DNA of 57,335 nt from Lachnospiraceae bacterium (GTDB taxonomy: Bacteria > Bacillota > Clostridia > Lachnospirales > Lachnospiraceae): contig JAIKZD010000095.1 in the NCBI GenBank assembly GCA_024682555.1, forward strand, positions 1 through 57,335. The letters run 5' to 3'. Made by a program: the position numbers and the translations under genes. Shown one piece after another: positions 35,802 through 44,428 of this stretch; positions within the stretch are counted from its first letter, which is position 1, and the number at the start of each line of letters is the position of its first letter. The notes under the pieces are model-generated. The model worked only from the letters and a program-made list of their open reading frames with translations. It ran no database searches and was not told the DNA's origin.

Positions 35802-36550
35802 TTACAGGCATAAAATCCTTTGTCGTTTAAAGAGTTCTCCCGGTTGTAAAGCATTTCGCTGTCATCCATCTGTCTGAACACCCCGCCTGCTTCCTCAACG
35901 ATACACTGCATGGCCGCTGTATCCCATTCCATGGTGGGGTTATAACGGAAATAAACCTCCGCGTCCCCCTTTGCCACCAGACAGCCTTTGAGAGAACTGC
36001 CTATCTTTACTATATTCTTTATATCATAGCGCTCTATAAGCTCCTCAAGCCGATCACTTCCGTGAGAACTGCTTGCCACCAGACGGATGTCTTCTTTTCT
36101 GTCGGACACAGCGATCTTTTCAGTTATACCATCGGCTGTCCGGTATGCACCCAGGCCTTTTGCCGCATAATACATCTCTCCCGTTGCGGGAACATAGATC
36201 ACACCCATTACGGTACGGTGTTTATACGAAAGGGCGATATTGACCGTAAACTGGCCGTTTCGCTTGATGAACTCCTTGGTTCCGTCAAGAGGATCCACAA
36301 CGAAACACAGATCTTTATTTAGCCGCTGCTTATTATCTTTCTCTTCCTCCGAGAGGATGGCATAGTCGGGAAAAGCAGTGCGCAGAGCTTTTGTGATTAT
36401 GGCATTTGATGCCATATCTGCCGCTGTGAGAGGGGAGCTGTCTTCCTTCTTTGTAATCTCAAATCCCTTTTCATCACGGTAGACCTCCATGATGGCCTTT
36501 CCCGCTTCCACGGCACATTTCTTTGATATCTCAAGTTCTTTATCCCACAT
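35747..36550 (-). CDS. cysQ: 3'(2'),5'-bisphosphate nucleotidase
   Basis: 267 residues of the inositol monophosphatase fold. SSPLTAADMASNA, ILSEEEKDN (metal-binding Glu), CFVVDPLDGTKEFIKRNGQFTVNIAL (Asp86, Asp89, Gly-Thr of the DPLDGT motif) and MEWDTAAMQCIVEEAGG (the WD.AA..ii.EAGG motif) are all present. It hydrolyses PAP, the by-product of PAPS-using sulfotransferases and reductases, and so prevents product inhibition. Its ATG overlaps cysNC by 11 bp and it ends against the regulator gene. CysQ can also act on other substrates, but the position makes PAP recycling the best reading. Confidence 0.9.
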   Translation of the reverse strand: MWDKELEISKKCAVEAGKAIMEVYRDEKGFEITKKEDSSPLTAADMASNAIITKALRTAFPDYAILSEEEKDNKQRLNKDLCFVVDPLDGTKEFIKRNGQFTVNIALSYKHRTVMGVIYVPATGEMYYAAKGLGAYRTADGITEKIAVSDRKEDIRLVASSSHGSDRLEELIERYDIKNIVKIGSSLKGCLVAKGDAEVYFRYNPTMEWDTAAMQCIVEEAGGVFRQMDDSEMLYNRENSLNDKGFYACNQRVLQLPLFINRQGNSI

Positions 36551-38366
36551 ATTTTTTCAATTCCCCAAGAATATATTCTGCTGCCTCTTCTATGGTCATG
36601 TCGGTGGTATCCACCGTGATCTCGGGATCCTTTGGCGGCTCATAAGGGCTGGATATACCGGTGAAATTGGGTATCTCGCCGTTTCTTGCCTTTTTATACA
36701 GCCCCTTTACATCCCTTCTCTCGCATTCCGAAAGAGGAGTACTTACATAAACCTCTATGAAATTACCCTCTCCTATGATCTCTCTGGCCGATTCCCGGTC
36801 GCTTATGAAAGGTGAGATAAATGAAGTAAGAGTTATCAGTCCCGCATCATTCATAAGCTTTGCCACTTCCGCAATACGGCGGATATTCTCGATACGGTCC
36901 GCAGGTGTAAAACCGAGATTCCTGTTAAGACCCATACGCACATTGTCACCGTCAAGGGACATGGTATATTTCCCGCTCAGGGTCAGGGCTTTTTCAACCT
37001 CATTGGCAAGGGTTGACTTTCCGGCACCCGATAAACCCGTAAACCATATGGTTACCGGATTCTGGTTCATGTGAGCGGCTCTTGCATTTCTGTCAACTGA
37101 CATCTCCTGATAGAACAGGTTCTCCGAACGTCTTAAAATATGCTTAACCGTTCCGCAGGCCGAAGTCATATTCGTAAGGCGGTCCACCAGTATGAAACGT
37201 CCCAGTCCCGCATGACCTGCGAACTTATCGACAACGATCTTTTCCGAAGCTGCTATATCACAGACTACTATCTCATTTTTACTGAATTCCTCGTCTTTAA
37301 TATGTTCGCCCGAATTGATATCTATCCTGTACTTTGTTTCCAGAACGGTGGCAGGTATCATTTTAGTACCGAGTTTTAGAAAATAGCTTTTTCCCTGTGT
37401 CAGCGGAACATCATCCATCCAGAGTATGGTCGCGGTAAAAAGATTTGCCGTTTTCGGCTTCGTATCCTTTACAAATACGCAGCCCCTGGACACATCGATC
37501 TCCCTGTCGAGACAGATGGTCACGGGCTGGCCTTTTGAAACGGACTTTACCTCTTTATCTCCCCACAAAAGTTTTGAAACTCCGGCAGTTTCTCCGCTTG
37601 GCAGAACGGTTATCTCATCGCCCTCAGCTATCTCACCGCACTCGATCTGTCCCTGAAATCCCCTGAAAGTATGATCCGGGCGGCAAACCCTCTGTACGGG
37701 CATAACGAACCCTTCCTCTGAAACCTCGTCCACGTCGACGGTTTCAAGATAGTTAAGCAGCGTCTTCCCGGTATACCAGTCCATGGTCACCGAGGGATTC
37801 GTTACATTGTCGCCTTCGGTAGCCGAAACCGGAATGATGGCAACACTCTTTAAGTTAAGCTCCGAAGCTAAACCTTTGATCTCCTTCTTGATCTGTACAA
37901 AACGCAGCTCATCATAGTCAACAAGATCCATCTTGTTGACCGCAAAAACAAAATAGCGTATCCCCATGAGGGCACATATCCTGGTATGACGCCTGGTCTG
38001 TATCAGAACACCCTTTTCGGCATCCACCAGTATGACGGCAAGATCCGCAAAGGATGCGCCTACCGCCATGTTTCTCGTATATTCCTCATGTCCCGGAGTA
38101 TCCGCAACGATGAAGCTTCTGTTATCGGTGGTAAAATACCTGTAAGCCACATCAATGGTGATCCCCTGTTCTCTTTCCGCCATCAGTCCGTCAAGAAGAA
38201 GGGAATAATCGATCTCTCCGGCTCTGGAGCCCACTCTGCTCTCAAGCTCCAAAGCTCTTTTCTGATCGGCATATAAAAGCTTGGCATCATACAGCATGTG
38301 CCCTATCAGGGTTGATTTTCCATCGTCCACACTTCCGCAGGTAATAAATTTTAACAGTCCGGTCAT
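36540..38366 (-). CDS. cysNC: Bifunctional sulfate adenylyltransferase subunit 1 / APS kinase
   Basis: 608 residues. The N-terminal CysN GTPase has P-loop GSVDDGKST (residues 11-19), AEREQGITIDVAYRYF, DTPGHEEYTRNM and NKMD. EF-Tu-like beta domains run to about residue 420. The C-terminal APS kinase has P-loop GLSGAGKST (444-452), SLDGDNVRMGLNRNLGF, SFISPFISDRESAR and GLYKKARNGEIPNFTGI. Both active sites look intact, so it should both activate sulfate to APS with CysD and phosphorylate APS to PAPS. The start follows the cysD stop with no gap. Fusion CysNC proteins are known in several lineages. Confidence 0.95.
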   Translation of the reverse strand: MTGLLKFITCGSVDDGKSTLIGHMLYDAKLLYADQKRALELESRVGSRAGEIDYSLLLDGLMAEREQGITIDVAYRYFTTDNRSFIVADTPGHEEYTRNMAVGASFADLAVILVDAEKGVLIQTRRHTRICALMGIRYFVFAVNKMDLVDYDELRFVQIKKEIKGLASELNLKSVAIIPVSATEGDNVTNPSVTMDWYTGKTLLNYLETVDVDEVSEEGFVMPVQRVCRPDHTFRGFQGQIECGEIAEGDEITVLPSGETAGVSKLLWGDKEVKSVSKGQPVTICLDREIDVSRGCVFVKDTKPKTANLFTATILWMDDVPLTQGKSYFLKLGTKMIPATVLETKYRIDINSGEHIKDEEFSKNEIVVCDIAASEKIVVDKFAGHAGLGRFILVDRLTNMTSACGTVKHILRRSENLFYQEMSVDRNARAAHMNQNPVTIWFTGLSGAGKSTLANEVEKALTLSGKYTMSLDGDNVRMGLNRNLGFTPADRIENIRRIAEVAKLMNDAGLITLTSFISPFISDRESAREIIGEGNFIEVYVSTPLSECERRDVKGLYKKARNGEIPNFTGISSPYEPPKDPEITVDTTDMTIEEAAEYILGELKKYVG

Positions 38367-39269
38367 CTAAAAGTATCCCTCTCTCTTACGTTTTTCCATA
38401 CTGGATGCGCCTCCGTCATGGTCTATCACACGGCTGGTGCGTTCGGATGAGACCGCCCCCAGCGTCTCCTTTATTATCTCAGGAAGAGTCTCCGCATCCG
38501 AATACACTCCGCCGGTCAGGGGATAGCATCCGAGGGTCCTGAAACGTACCTTTTTCATTTCCGGCTTCTCACCCGGATTCAATGGCATGCGGTCATCATC
38601 CACCATTATTATATTGCCGTCCCGTATGACGACAGGCCGTTCCTTTGCAAAATAAAGCGGTACTATCTCTATCTTTTCTCTCTCTATATACTGCCATATA
38701 TCCTTTTCGGTCCAGTTTGATATGGGGAAAACTCTTATGCTCTCTCCGTTATGGATCCTTGTATTGTACTCGTTCCACATTTCCGGCCGCTGGTTCTTGG
38801 GATCCCAGGCCTGCTCTTTGTTCCTGAATGAAAAGATACGTTCCTTGGCCCTGGATTTTTCCTCATCCCTTCGTCCGCCTCCGAAGGCCGCGGTAAAGCC
38901 GTACTTTGACAAAGCCTGCTTAAGGGCCTGGGTCTTCATGATATCAGTATATGCCGAACCATGATCAAAGGGATTTATCCCCTTTGCAACCCCCTCTTCA
39001 TTCGTGTATACGATCATATCAAGGTCATACTTTTTGGCCATCCGGTCACGAAATTCTATCATTTCATGAAACTTCCAGGTGGTGTCGATATGCATGAAGG
39101 GGAAGGGCGGCTTTTCGGGATAAAAAGCCTTCAGAGCAAGATGCAGCATCACGGAACTGTCCTTGCCGATGGAGTAAAGCATTACCGGCTTTTCGCATTC
39201 CGCCGCAACCTCTCTCATTATATAGATCGCTTCCGCTTCAAGTTTATCCAAATGGGATAATTCAGTCAT
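38367..39269 (-). CDS. cysD: Sulfate adenylyltransferase subunit 2
   Basis: 300 residues. It contributes the AMP-transfer site of ATP sulfurylase. [19 protein letters not shown] holds the PP-loop (Ser33-Ser39). [35 protein letters not shown] and [20 protein letters not shown] blocks ([12 protein letters not shown]) are strongly conserved CysD features. The end ([21 protein letters not shown]) is the standard CysD terminus. It directly precedes cysNC. Only 38 bp separate it from the LIC12162-family gene upstream and no promoter is visible there, so the cassette is probably read through from the glycan genes. Confidence 0.95.
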   Translation of the reverse strand: MTELSHLDKLEAEAIYIMREVAAECEKPVMLYSIGKDSSVMLHLALKAFYPEKPPFPFMHIDTTWKFHEMIEFRDRMAKKYDLDMIVYTNEEGVAKGINPFDHGSAYTDIMKTQALKQALSKYGFTAAFGGGRRDEEKSRAKERIFSFRNKEQAWDPKNQRPEMWNEYNTRIHNGESIRVFPISNWTEKDIWQYIEREKIEIVPLYFAKERPVVIRDGNIIMVDDDRMPLNPGEKPEMKKVRFRTLGCYPLTGGVYSDAETLPEIIKETLGAVSSERTSRVIDHDGGASSMEKRKREGYF

Positions 39270-39307
39270 AGATCAAACCCGTATCCTTTCTGCATCATAT
39301 TGATCAT

Positions 39308-41131
39308 CTATCCGTTTCCTTTACATATTCCTGCAAGTTCCTTCTCCCACCAGCTGCAGGAATCATCCGTATGAAAGATAAAATCATCCGTCACTTCCTT
39401 AATGACCCTTTTTCTTTCGGGTTCATTCCACCATTTATCAAAATCCCGGCAGTTATTTACAAACTCCGCGGCTTTTTTACCGTCATTGAAAATGATCCCC
39501 GCATCCTTAAGTTTTCCGTAGGCATCAAGGGCCATATCCGAAAGAAATCCGGATCTTTTACACAGATCATAAGACAGATAGTAAAGGACCATCACCGGGA
39601 TCCCTCTGACGATGGTCTCATAAAACACTGAGGTGGTGATGCTCTCACAGATCACCAGTCTGCTGTCATAGATAAGCTCAGATATAAGACCGCCGTAGCT
39701 CTGTCCCGCAGTCTGTCCCAGTCTGTCATCAAAGGATATCTCCGGGCACAGATCCTCGATCTTATGCCTGATACCGTAATCCGAAAGGTCCCTCTGTCTG
39801 TATATTATCTCATTAAGCACCCTTTGGTCACAGCCGGAAATAAATTCCTCGGTAAGTTCCCAGTAACGGTCATTTACCGCGCTTCCGAAAACCGGTCTTG
39901 ATTTTCCCGCATATCTGAAATTGGATCTGCAGGGATCCGTAAACCATCTTATCTTCTCCCTCTTAACGGAATCCGCAACCCTTTTATAATACTTAAATGA
40001 AGGAGCCGTTCTCTGCCTGCTGTTAACGGGTTTTCCCCAGCAGTAGAATACATCGCAGTCATCCTCCTCTTCGTGAGAATATCGGAAAACACTGGGGATA
40101 GGAGAATGAGCAAATCCGTAAATCTTCGCTCCCTTTTCCTTAAGCCCTGCGGCACGGATCTTTTCGGAGGTCACCTTCCCGCCCCATATCATTACAGCCT
40201 TCGGAACATGCTTACAGATCTTCTCATTATACCTGCAGACATCCTCATAAGCTTCCACCACACCAAGGGGAAGATCGTTTATCATATTCTTCCCGATGAC
40301 CGTTTCAAACTCATTCTCCGGCCTGATATCAAAATGGATGCTTTTTCTTAAGGACAGGTCACGACGGTGTCTTCCGATGAGGGAACTGTCCCCCGAGCCG
40401 TATGTGAAAAAGGTTTTCCCGAGCATTTTAAGCTTGAGTCGTCCGGGATCATCCCCCATTATCGTATTGAATATCATTATATCGGCTTTACGGTTTATAA
40501 ACCCGTATATCCTGTCTTTTATACCGGGCTTCCCGGTCTTTTCATTTACGGGTACCGGGGTCCTTTTTATCTCTTTATCCCTGTATTCTGCTTCTATCCC
40601 GTAGTGATCACCGATCTCTTCAATGATCCTTTTATATATGGACAGCATGCAGAAATCCAGCAGATTGACGTTATCATAGCGGAAACTCTGGATATCGAAA
40701 AGAGGGAAGGGGTACGTTTCTTCATCGGTTCCGTATACACAGGTCACTGCCGTATCAAAATGGTCCTTTGCATTAAGGAGGTCATTGTAACACTTATACC
40801 ACTGTTTCAGGTATTCGATCACCCATTCCCTGAGAAGAAAGCTCCAGTAGGCTTCCGTGTGGTTCGTATGATGAAGTTCATTAAGGCTTTTTGCAAGGGA
40901 TGCAGCCACTCTTTTCCCGAGTTTTTCAAGATACTCCTGATCCCCGCAAAAGTCCGCTGCCCTGTCCTTCTCTTCCAGTATCGTATATTTTATGCCTTTA
41001 AGAATATCCCTGTTAAAATCGGCTATACACCAGTCCCCAAGCATCACGATTTCTTTGCCTGGATCCCAGAGTTCCGTGTCTGCGGTCAGGGCAAGGTATT
41101 CTGTTTTTTCTTTATCCGTATTCAAACTCAT
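39308..41131 (-). CDS. LIC12162-family putative transferase
   Basis: 607 residues, a typical length for the family. The N-terminus (EYLALTADTELWDPGKEIVMLGDWC) is the family hallmark. The C-terminal half has a GT-B-like ending: LISELIYDSRLVICESITTSVFYETIVRGIPVMVLYY, where conserved Ser/Thr and Glu resemble the nucleotide-sugar region of GT-B enzymes, and a C-terminal W-rich tail (FDKWWNEPERKRVIKE, DDSCSWWEKEL). Members are found in surface polysaccharide loci and are assumed to transfer a sugar or other group; no reaction is proven. A second member is partly visible at 56123-57335. It is followed at 39269 by the sulfate-activation genes. Confidence 0.8.
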   Translation of the reverse strand: MSLNTDKEKTEYLALTADTELWDPGKEIVMLGDWCIADFNRDILKGIKYTILEEKDRAADFCGDQEYLEKLGKRVAASLAKSLNELHHTNHTEAYWSFLLREWVIEYLKQWYKCYNDLLNAKDHFDTAVTCVYGTDEETYPFPLFDIQSFRYDNVNLLDFCMLSIYKRIIEEIGDHYGIEAEYRDKEIKRTPVPVNEKTGKPGIKDRIYGFINRKADIMIFNTIMGDDPGRLKLKMLGKTFFTYGSGDSSLIGRHRRDLSLRKSIHFDIRPENEFETVIGKNMINDLPLGVVEAYEDVCRYNEKICKHVPKAVMIWGGKVTSEKIRAAGLKEKGAKIYGFAHSPIPSVFRYSHEEEDDCDVFYCWGKPVNSRQRTAPSFKYYKRVADSVKREKIRWFTDPCRSNFRYAGKSRPVFGSAVNDRYWELTEEFISGCDQRVLNEIIYRQRDLSDYGIRHKIEDLCPEISFDDRLGQTAGQSYGGLISELIYDSRLVICESITTSVFYETIVRGIPVMVLYYLSYDLCKRSGFLSDMALDAYGKLKDAGIIFNDGKKAAEFVNNCRDFDKWWNEPERKRVIKEVTDDFIFHTDDSCSWWEKELAGICKGNG

Positions 41132-41169
41132 AGATCCAACTCTTTTATCCCCCCGATCTGCCGCTTATT

Positions 41170-41194
41170 CCGGCAGAAAGCAGAACCCTGCCGG
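41170..41194. other. Intergenic hairpin between the LIC12162-family and NeuB-like genes
   Basis: CCGGCAG (41170-41176) pairs perfectly with CTGCCGG (41188-41194) around an 11-base loop, just past the NeuB-like stop. No T-rich tract follows in the transcript direction, so it is not a clear terminator. It may act as an RNA stabiliser or attenuator. Confidence 0.4.
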
Positions 41195-41197
41195 TCA

Positions 41198-42205
41198 TTA
41201 CTCCGGTCTGTTCAGACTTATACCCTGATCCGTCCCATAATCCTTATCGGAAACAGATCCTCTGACAATATCCCAGTAAGCGGCACCGATTCCTTCGTCA
41301 CTGCGCTTTGTAACGATATCATCCCCGGTTATAACGGATCCCTTTTTTATCGGACGGCTTGCAACTATCCTCTTTCTGACAACCTTCGATACCTCATCCT
41401 CATCTCCCGCGGGCCGCTTCACTCCGTCACCCAGCATGTTTTCAGCTCTTCTTACCGCCTTTACATACTGCTTAAACTCCATAACATCCGCACTTGCCTT
41501 ATGATCGGGACCCTGCATATTCCTATCGAGAGTAAAATGCTTTTCAAGAACCGAAGCCCCCATTGATACGGCCATTACGGCCGCCTCATATCCTTCCGTA
41601 TGATCCGAATATCCCACGGGACATTTAAAGGCATCCCTAAGGGTGCACATGGCCCTGAGATTTACCGCCTCAGGGGGACAGGGGTAGTTTGTTGTACAGT
41701 GAAGCAGAGTGATATCGGAAGCACCGCCCTGTCTTAATGCATTTACGGACAGGTCAACATCTCCCAGGGTACTCATTCCCGTACTTAATATCACGGGCAT
41801 TTTTTTACTTCCGATGTACCTGAGATAGGGGATGTTTCCGATTTCGCCCGAGCCCACCTTTAAAAACCTGACCCCAAGCTTTATCACCGCATCAAGGCTT
41901 TCCGCTTCATCGGCCGTGGATGCGAATTCGATACCGATCCCGTCGCAGTATTCCTTAAGCTTTCCGAATTCATCATAGGTAAGTTCCAGTTTTTTTATCA
42001 TGTCAAACTGGGATTCGGTAATACCTGTGTTATCGCTCTGATACTTTGCCTGAGCAACACTCTTTGTGATCAGGTTCTCCGTTTTCCAGGTCTGGAACTT
42101 TATGACATCCGCCCCCGCTTCCTTTGCGGCATCGCAGAGTCTGTATGCTATATCGATATCTCCGTTATGATTTACGCCTGCCTCGGCTATGATAAGAGTT
42201 TTCAT
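41198..42205 (-). CDS. N-acetylneuraminate/legionaminate-type synthase (NeuB family)
   Basis: 335 residues. LIIAEAGVNHNGDIDIAYRL, VIKFQTWKTENLIT, KVGSGEIGNIPYLRY, STGMSTLGDVD, CPVGYSDHTEGYEAAV and VLEKHFTLDRNMQGPDHKAS are the NeuB/LegI motifs; the GPDHKAS sequence separates it from PseI. A C-terminal SAF domain follows. It condenses PEP with an N-acetylated mannosamine-type sugar. The adjacent LegG/NeuC-like epimerase and PtmE-like GDP-sugar enzyme favour N,N'-diacetyllegionaminic acid, though NeuB proper cannot be excluded. No CMP-transferase for this route is in the window. Confidence 0.85.
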   Translation of the reverse strand: MKTLIIAEAGVNHNGDIDIAYRLCDAAKEAGADVIKFQTWKTENLITKSVAQAKYQSDNTGITESQFDMIKKLELTYDEFGKLKEYCDGIGIEFASTADEAESLDAVIKLGVRFLKVGSGEIGNIPYLRYIGSKKMPVILSTGMSTLGDVDLSVNALRQGGASDITLLHCTTNYPCPPEAVNLRAMCTLRDAFKCPVGYSDHTEGYEAAVMAVSMGASVLEKHFTLDRNMQGPDHKASADVMEFKQYVKAVRRAENMLGDGVKRPAGDEDEVSKVVRKRIVASRPIKKGSVITGDDIVTKRSDEGIGAAYWDIVRGSVSDKDYGTDQGISLNRPE

Positions 42206-42224
42206 GCTGTTTTCCTTTGCGTGA

Positions 42225-43304
42225 TCAATATCTGTATTTTAGCAGCCTGTTCCCGTAAAGAGGTACCTTTTCGGGATTCTCACTTTCCCATTTCCTACAT
42301 ATCTTTTCATAGGCATCCTCATTGAAAACGGATCTGCCTATGTAATAATCTGCCGTGTGCTTACTGAAGGAGCTTTTAAAAACAAAGAGGGAATTGTCCT
42401 CCATTGAATCGGAACCGCCTCCTAAATGGAAGGTCCTGACCCCTCTCTTCCTAAGCTCTCCCGCTGCCCTCCACAGCATGAGATTATTTGAGCCTGTGAT
42501 TCTGTTTTCGTTATTGCTCCCCGCAAGGTGATAATGGGCACCATCGCCGTAAATCATGAAAAGGGAAGCACAGATCATCTCTCCTTCCGATCTCACGGTT
42601 CCGAGGAAATATTCACCCTTTAAGGCATTTTCAAAATTCTGATAATAGCTGTCTTCAAAAAAATAGAAATCATCGGCAGAAAGCCTCTCCATCGTACCGT
42701 TATAGAGCTTTATAAACTCTTTCAGCGAGGAAGGGTCATCCTCCACCGAAAATACAAGACCCGCTTTTTCGGCTTTTCTTATCTTGTTCCTGCATTTTGC
42801 ATTTATCTGTGTGTTCCAGATCTCCTCTTCTTCCGGAGTAAGATCCATGAAAACGGTCTTTCTGTCATATATGACCTTTATACGATCCTTACAGATCTCT
42901 GCATTGTTCAAAAGGGGATGAAATCTGTAGAAACCGCAGATATATCCTTCCCCCCGAAAAAGCCCTGTCATGGCGGCAAGGGCAGCATTGATCCATTCCC
43001 GGTCTTTTGTATTTGATATGGGCCCTCCATAGCCATAAGGGGTCTCAAAATCAAAATTATCCCCGATGCTCTTTCGTATAAAAGGCATCAGAAGGATCCC
43101 GTCATCCTCCCTGCATATCACACAGAGAGGCACTCCGCCATCCTGATCATAAAGCTTTACATAGCCCTCAGTGTAATATATGTCTTTTTCTTCTGCCTTA
43201 AACAGGTCAAGATATTGATCCCAGCCCGCCGAGATAAATGCTTCCACGATGTTATACCGTCTGTCCTTATCCGTTATACGTTTATGATCACATTTAATGA
43301 TCAC
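42225..43304 (-). CDS. FemAB/GNAT-like acyltransferase (BioF2-like domain)
   Basis: 359 residues. FETPYGYGGPISNTKDREWINAALAAM near residues 85-110 is the 'P.YGYGGP' signature of FemAB-like GNAT proteins in sugar loci. The second half has NAKCRNKIRKAEKAGLVFSVED and CASLFMIYGDGAHYHLAGSNNENRITGSNNLMLWRAAGELRKRGVRTFHLGGG, the double-GNAT core with its acyl-donor groove. FHLGGGSDSMEDNSLFVFKSSF is the typical final block. Such enzymes transfer an acyl or aminoacyl group to a sugar amine. The ATG overlaps the stop of the aminotransferase by 4 bp, so an amine-then-acyl relay is likely. Confidence 0.8.
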   Translation of the reverse strand: MIIKCDHKRITDKDRRYNIVEAFISAGWDQYLDLFKAEEKDIYYTEGYVKLYDQDGGVPLCVICREDDGILLMPFIRKSIGDNFDFETPYGYGGPISNTKDREWINAALAAMTGLFRGEGYICGFYRFHPLLNNAEICKDRIKVIYDRKTVFMDLTPEEEEIWNTQINAKCRNKIRKAEKAGLVFSVEDDPSSLKEFIKLYNGTMERLSADDFYFFEDSYYQNFENALKGEYFLGTVRSEGEMICASLFMIYGDGAHYHLAGSNNENRITGSNNLMLWRAAGELRKRGVRTFHLGGGSDSMEDNSLFVFKSSFSKHTADYYIGRSVFNEDAYEKICRKWESENPEKVPLYGNRLLKYRY

Positions 43305-44392
43305 ATTTGATTTACCCGATCGTATTGACCGAAATAGTCACTTATGGCTTCCGTTAGGCGTTCCATATCCTCCGGCCCGTATCTCTGATCACAGGTCAGC
43401 GAGAGTTCGCGGTCATAGAGATCGTTCTTAATGTCCGGATCATCAGGTGCCGGCCAGTGCACCGGTGCAAATATCCCCTTTGACCGAAGGTGCATCCTCA
43501 GACCGTCCCTTGTATCCCTGTCCTTACATATCAGAGGGATAAAGAAGGGAACCGCCCTGTCGTTACCGTTATCATACCGGATATGTTCCAGTCCCATGGC
43601 CGTCAGCTTTTCATCCAGAAAGGCGCCGTTTTTTCTTCTTGCCGCGGCAGCTCCTTCATAGTCGATAACGTTGACCGCTTTGGTTGAAAAGAGGGATGTT
43701 TTGCACAGAAAATCCTCATCAAGCATCTCTTCGCCTTTTTCTATAAGATCAAGAAAGATATCCTCCGAAACGGCTGCGCCGTACTGCTTCAGAAGATTTC
43801 CCGCAAGTTTATATGCCTGAAAGCCTGAGTCAGACACCTGTCCGGGTCCCGATACCGGCATGAGGCAGCGGATCTTCGAATCCTCTTTTTTCTTAAGATA
43901 CGCACCGTCGGGAACAGGAAACCATTTCCTTAAGCTGTTAAAGGCATAATCATAATCCTTAAGGCCTGCGTACCCGTATTGATCCTGTACGCAGTCGGTT
44001 ATTATCTTTATCTCCGGAAGCTTTTCCCGTATAAAGGCGATGGTGTCACCGTTATCCCTTAAGCCGAAATAGTTTATAAGGAGAACGGCATTAAAAGGGC
44101 ATCTGTCATATGCCTCAAGAATGCTTTCATTCACAGGCTTCATCGAAGCATCCACATGATAGAAAATATACCCTGCACCGGCCTTTTTTACTGCATCGAT
44201 AATACTTTCGCATAAATAATCCGGAAGGATGACAGTTCCGTTAATATCCTTAAGTGCCGCATACAGAGCCGATCTTCCGCAGGAAAACAAAGAAATATCC
44301 GATGCCTTTGTACCCTGCACCAGATCGTACCATTTCTTATCTATTGCAAATTCTCCGCCTATGGGCTTATTCCCGAATTCCGTTTTCATCAT
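43301..44392 (-). CDS. DegT/DnrJ/EryC1-like aminotransferase, divergent
   Basis: 363 residues. SLFSCGRSALYAAL is the N-terminal phosphate-binding loop, ITDCVQDQYGYAG gives Asp133 in place of the usual 'EDAA' residue, and FNSLRKWFPVPDGAYL gives the probable PLP Lys156 (motif LRKWFPVPDG, not the SFHPxK form). The protein lacks the usual 'GxNxRM' block seen in the other two aminotransferases here, so it belongs to a separate subfamily. It should form a 4-amino or similar sugar for the acyltransferase translated next to it. The stop overlaps the acyltransferase start. The sugar is unknown. Confidence 0.75.
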   Translation of the reverse strand: MMKTEFGNKPIGGEFAIDKKWYDLVQGTKASDISLFSCGRSALYAALKDINGTVILPDYLCESIIDAVKKAGAGYIFYHVDASMKPVNESILEAYDRCPFNAVLLINYFGLRDNGDTIAFIREKLPEIKIITDCVQDQYGYAGLKDYDYAFNSLRKWFPVPDGAYLKKKEDSKIRCLMPVSGPGQVSDSGFQAYKLAGNLLKQYGAAVSEDIFLDLIEKGEEMLDEDFLCKTSLFSTKAVNVIDYEGAAAARRKNGAFLDEKLTAMGLEHIRYDNGNDRAVPFFIPLICKDRDTRDGLRMHLRSKGIFAPVHWPAPDDPDIKNDLYDRELSLTCDQRYGPEDMERLTEAISDYFGQYDRVNQM

Positions 44393-44428
44393 ATTATCTC
44401 TTAATGATCCTTCATGAAATTTCTTCTC

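Noticed and set aside
40367..41566. 399-codon open frame on the plus strand
   Set aside because: It is antisense to the LIC12162-family gene and the NeuB-like gene, both with strong family motifs. No ribosome site and no recognisable domain; low-complexity aromatic composition fits a shadow frame.
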